From Pantoea sp. A4 (GTDB lineage Bacteria; Pseudomonadota; Gammaproteobacteria; Enterobacterales; Enterobacteriaceae), in the NCBI RefSeq assembly GCF_000295955.2, contig NZ_ALXE01000069.1, positions 1 through 52,705 of the forward strand: DNA of 52,705 bases. The letters are read 5' to 3'. This document shows, piece by piece, positions 51,027 through 52,705 of this stretch. The stretch's first letter is position 1. The number at the start of each line of letters is the position of its first letter. The notes beneath the pieces are model-generated. The model worked only from the letters and a program-made list of their open reading frames with translations, did not search any database and was not told the origin of the DNA. Both the position numbers and the translations under genes were made by a program.

Positions 51027-52324
51027 AGCTGTAACCCCTTGCCTTTGCGATGCAGTAACAGCGAAACGAAAAAGGCTACTGCACCCATCGCCGATACATA
51101 CCAGAAGAAGCTGGTTTCGATACCCGCGTTTTTCAGCAACAGGGCGACGTATTCCGCCGAACCGCCAAATATCGCATTAGCAACCGCGTAAGAAAGACCC
51201 ACACCCAATGCTCTGACCTGAGGCGGGAACATCTCAGCTTTCAGGATCCCACTGATCGAGGTGTAGAAGCTGGTGATCACCAATGCCAGCATTACCAGTA
51301 AGAAGGCCACCCAGTGATTATCGGCACTTTGCAGCAGCGTCAGAATCGGCACAGTACAAATTGCAGCGCCCGCACCAAAGATCAACATTGATCCACGGCG
51401 TCCAATTTTATCCGACAGAGCGCCAATCAGCGGCTGCAACAGCATGAATACCAGCAGCGCACCGGTCATTAGACTACTGGCGGTTTTGGCATCCATACCG
51501 GCGGTGTTGACCAGATACTTCTGCATATAAGTGGTAAAGGTGTAAAAGCTCAGCGATCCACCGGCGGTGAAACCCAGCACCATCAGGAATGGACGCCAGT
51601 GATGACGTAGTAAACCAACAATACTACCCGCTTCGCGGTGTTCACGGCTGTTTTTATCCGAGGTTTCATTTAAGGAACGACGTAGCCAGACGGCCACAAC
51701 GGCGAGCACAGCCCCAAGCACGAAGGGAATACGCCATCCCCACTGACGAAGATCGGCATCGCTCAACAGGTTCTGCAAAATCACCACGGTCAGTACCGCT
51801 AAAAGTTGCCCCCCAATCAACGTGACATACTGGAATGAGGCGTAGAAACCTTTGCGCCCTTCCAAAGCCACTTCACTCATGTAGGTTGCGCTGGTGCCGT
51901 ACTCTCCACCGACAGAGAGCCCCTGGAACATGCGAGCCAGCAGCAGAATAACCGGTGCTGCGACACCAATGCTATCGAAGCCGGGTAAGAACGCGATGAC
52001 CAGCGATCCCAGACACATCATACAGACTGAAATCAGCATCGAGTTTTTACGGCCATGTCGGTCGGCAATATAACCAAATAGCCAGCCACCCACAGGGCGC
52101 ATTAAGAAACCTGCCGCAAAGATGCCAGCGGTTTGCAGTAACTGTGTGGTGGTATCCCCTTTAGGGAAGAAGATATGAGCAAAATAGAGGGAGAAGAATG
52201 AGTAAACGTAAAAATCGAACCACTCAACCAGGTTACCTGATGATGCGCCTACTATCGCCCAGATCCGCTGTTTAACGTCTTGCCCGCTCTGCGGCGATGC
52301 GATGTTTTCTTGCTTTATTGTCAT
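51023..52324 (-). CDS. kgtP: Alpha-ketoglutarate permease KgtP
   Basis: Proton-coupled uptake of 2-oxoglutarate, MFS metabolite:H+ symporter family. The ATG at 52324 (MTIKQENIASPQSGQDVKQR) gives 433 aa (E. coli 432); an open frame to 52390 adds unconserved residues. Twelve membrane segments are expected. Marks are WAIVGASSGNLVEWFDFYVYS, RPVGGWLFGYIADRHGRKNSM (loop 2-3 motif) and FQGLSVGGEYGTSATYMSEV. Order yfiM-kgtP-(rrn) is as in E. coli. Confidence 0.95.
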   Translation of the reverse strand: MTIKQENIASPQSGQDVKQRIWAIVGASSGNLVEWFDFYVYSFFSLYFAHIFFPKGDTTTQLLQTAGIFAAGFLMRPVGGWLFGYIADRHGRKNSMLISVCMMCLGSLVIAFLPGFDSIGVAAPVILLLARMFQGLSVGGEYGTSATYMSEVALEGRKGFYASFQYVTLIGGQLLAVLTVVILQNLLSDADLRQWGWRIPFVLGAVLAVVAVWLRRSLNETSDKNSREHREAGSIVGLLRHHWRPFLMVLGFTAGGSLSFYTFTTYMQKYLVNTAGMDAKTASSLMTGALLVFMLLQPLIGALSDKIGRRGSMLIFGAGAAICTVPILTLLQSADNHWVAFLLVMLALVITSFYTSISGILKAEMFPPQVRALGVGLSYAVANAIFGGSAEYVALLLKNAGIETSFFWYVSAMGAVAFFVSLLLHRKGKGLQL

Positions 52325-52679
52325 TGTAAAACCTCTTTTCCTTGCTGCTAAGCAGCGTAAAACATTGAGGGAACGTCTCAATGGCGGCACAAAGATGGCC
52401 GCAGGCTAAACATATTACAGAATGTTATTGATAGAGGTAGGATTTCTGCTTTTTTATGCAGATATATGGCAGAAGATCTGCAACAAGCCGGGCAATTGCG
52501 GCTAGGTGATGGGCGATAAAGGCCGTTTTTTGCACGGTTCGCCACGTTTACGGGCCGGTTTTTCCAGCAGAACCACGCACTTTGCGCAGCCCAGAACAGG
52601 CTGGGAGGTGGATTTACGCTGTTATCCCCCTCTCTGTTGTACTTTGCAGCTGGTTTATATCTCGGATAGGGGGAATTTT
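52325..52679. other. Upstream region of kgtP
   Basis: No gene supported. It holds the leftward kgtP promoter. The stretch 52440-52680 is likely spacer before a ribosomal RNA operon lying beyond the window. Confidence 0.4.
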
Positions 52680-52705
52680 AAGTGTCGCAAACGCAAAAAA
52701 CCCCT
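52680..52705 (-). terminator. Partial terminator, probably of an rRNA operon outside the window
   Basis: On the minus strand the end reads AGGGGTTTTTTGCG: the last bases of a stem followed by six Ts. In E. coli the 5S end of rrnG lies next to kgtP in the same orientation. The 5' stem arm is outside the window, so this is inference. Confidence 0.45.

Noticed and set aside
1..52705. CRISPR arrays, tRNA genes, phage attachment sites
   Set aside because: No regularly spaced repeats, no cloverleaf-like sequence and no tRNA-flanking direct repeats were seen on reading both strands.

Overview
The window looks like the chromosome of an enterobacterium, most probably of the Erwiniaceae (Pantoea or a close relative). 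Many proteins match their E. coli counterparts residue for residue over long stretches and with the same lengths (XylR 392 aa, XylA 440, PssA 451, EmrA 390, YfiM 107, EmrR 176). Gene blocks also keep the E. coli order: ygaC-ygaM-nrdHIEF-proVWX-ygaY-emrRAB, and yfiF-trxC-tapT(yfiP)-patZ-pssA-yfiM-kgtP. The genus is an inference, based on the membrane glucose dehydrogenase, the xyl locus and the way the blocks are joined. All names come from recalled family sequences, not from a search.

Layout. (1) Positions 1-5580 are an accessory island of broken mobile DNA. It holds two partial copies of one IS3-family transposase, a decayed group II intron whose maturase carries three in-frame stops, a third IS3-type remnant with one terminus intact, a GNAT-like gene plus a 59-aa gene of unknown function, and a fragment of a transthyretin-like protein. 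(2) 5581-13646 is the D-xylose locus: xylFGH-xylR leftward, xylAB rightward, with a CRP site and two direct repeats (probable XylR operator) between them. (3) 13970-17155 holds a 24-aa ORF, a RIO-type kinase, a MATE exporter and ygaP. (4) 17155-20600 is a leftward magnesium-transport unit: a long leader with a proline-rich leader peptide, mgtA with a single-base frameshift near its end, then two tightly spaced ORFs for 30- and 28-aa membrane peptides, then a terminator. (5) 20800-25758 is a five-gene peptide-type ABC importer. (6) 26301-30216 holds gcd (PQQ glucose dehydrogenase) and mmuP (S-methylmethionine permease, with a MetJ-like operator). (7) 30332-44010 is the conserved ygaC-ygaM-nrdHIEF-proVWX-ygaY-emrRAB block. 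(8) 44070-52324 is the yfiF-to-kgtP block. The last bases look like the terminator of an rRNA operon that would lie just outside; rrnG flanks kgtP in E. coli.

How the parts work together. The xyl genes form a complete uptake-to-xylulose-5-phosphate pathway. NrdHIEF is a complete class Ib ribonucleotide reductase with its redoxin and flavodoxin, under tandem NrdR boxes. ProVWX is an osmoprotectant importer. EmrRAB is a repressor plus a two-part drug export system.

The least conventional region is the mgtA unit (17155-20600). It combines a candidate leader-peptide attenuator with two putative membrane micropeptides that I do not recognise. The known mgtL/mgtP leader peptides and the MgtS/MgtR membrane peptides are functional analogies only. 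The frameshift in mgtA decides whether the unit is active in this strain.
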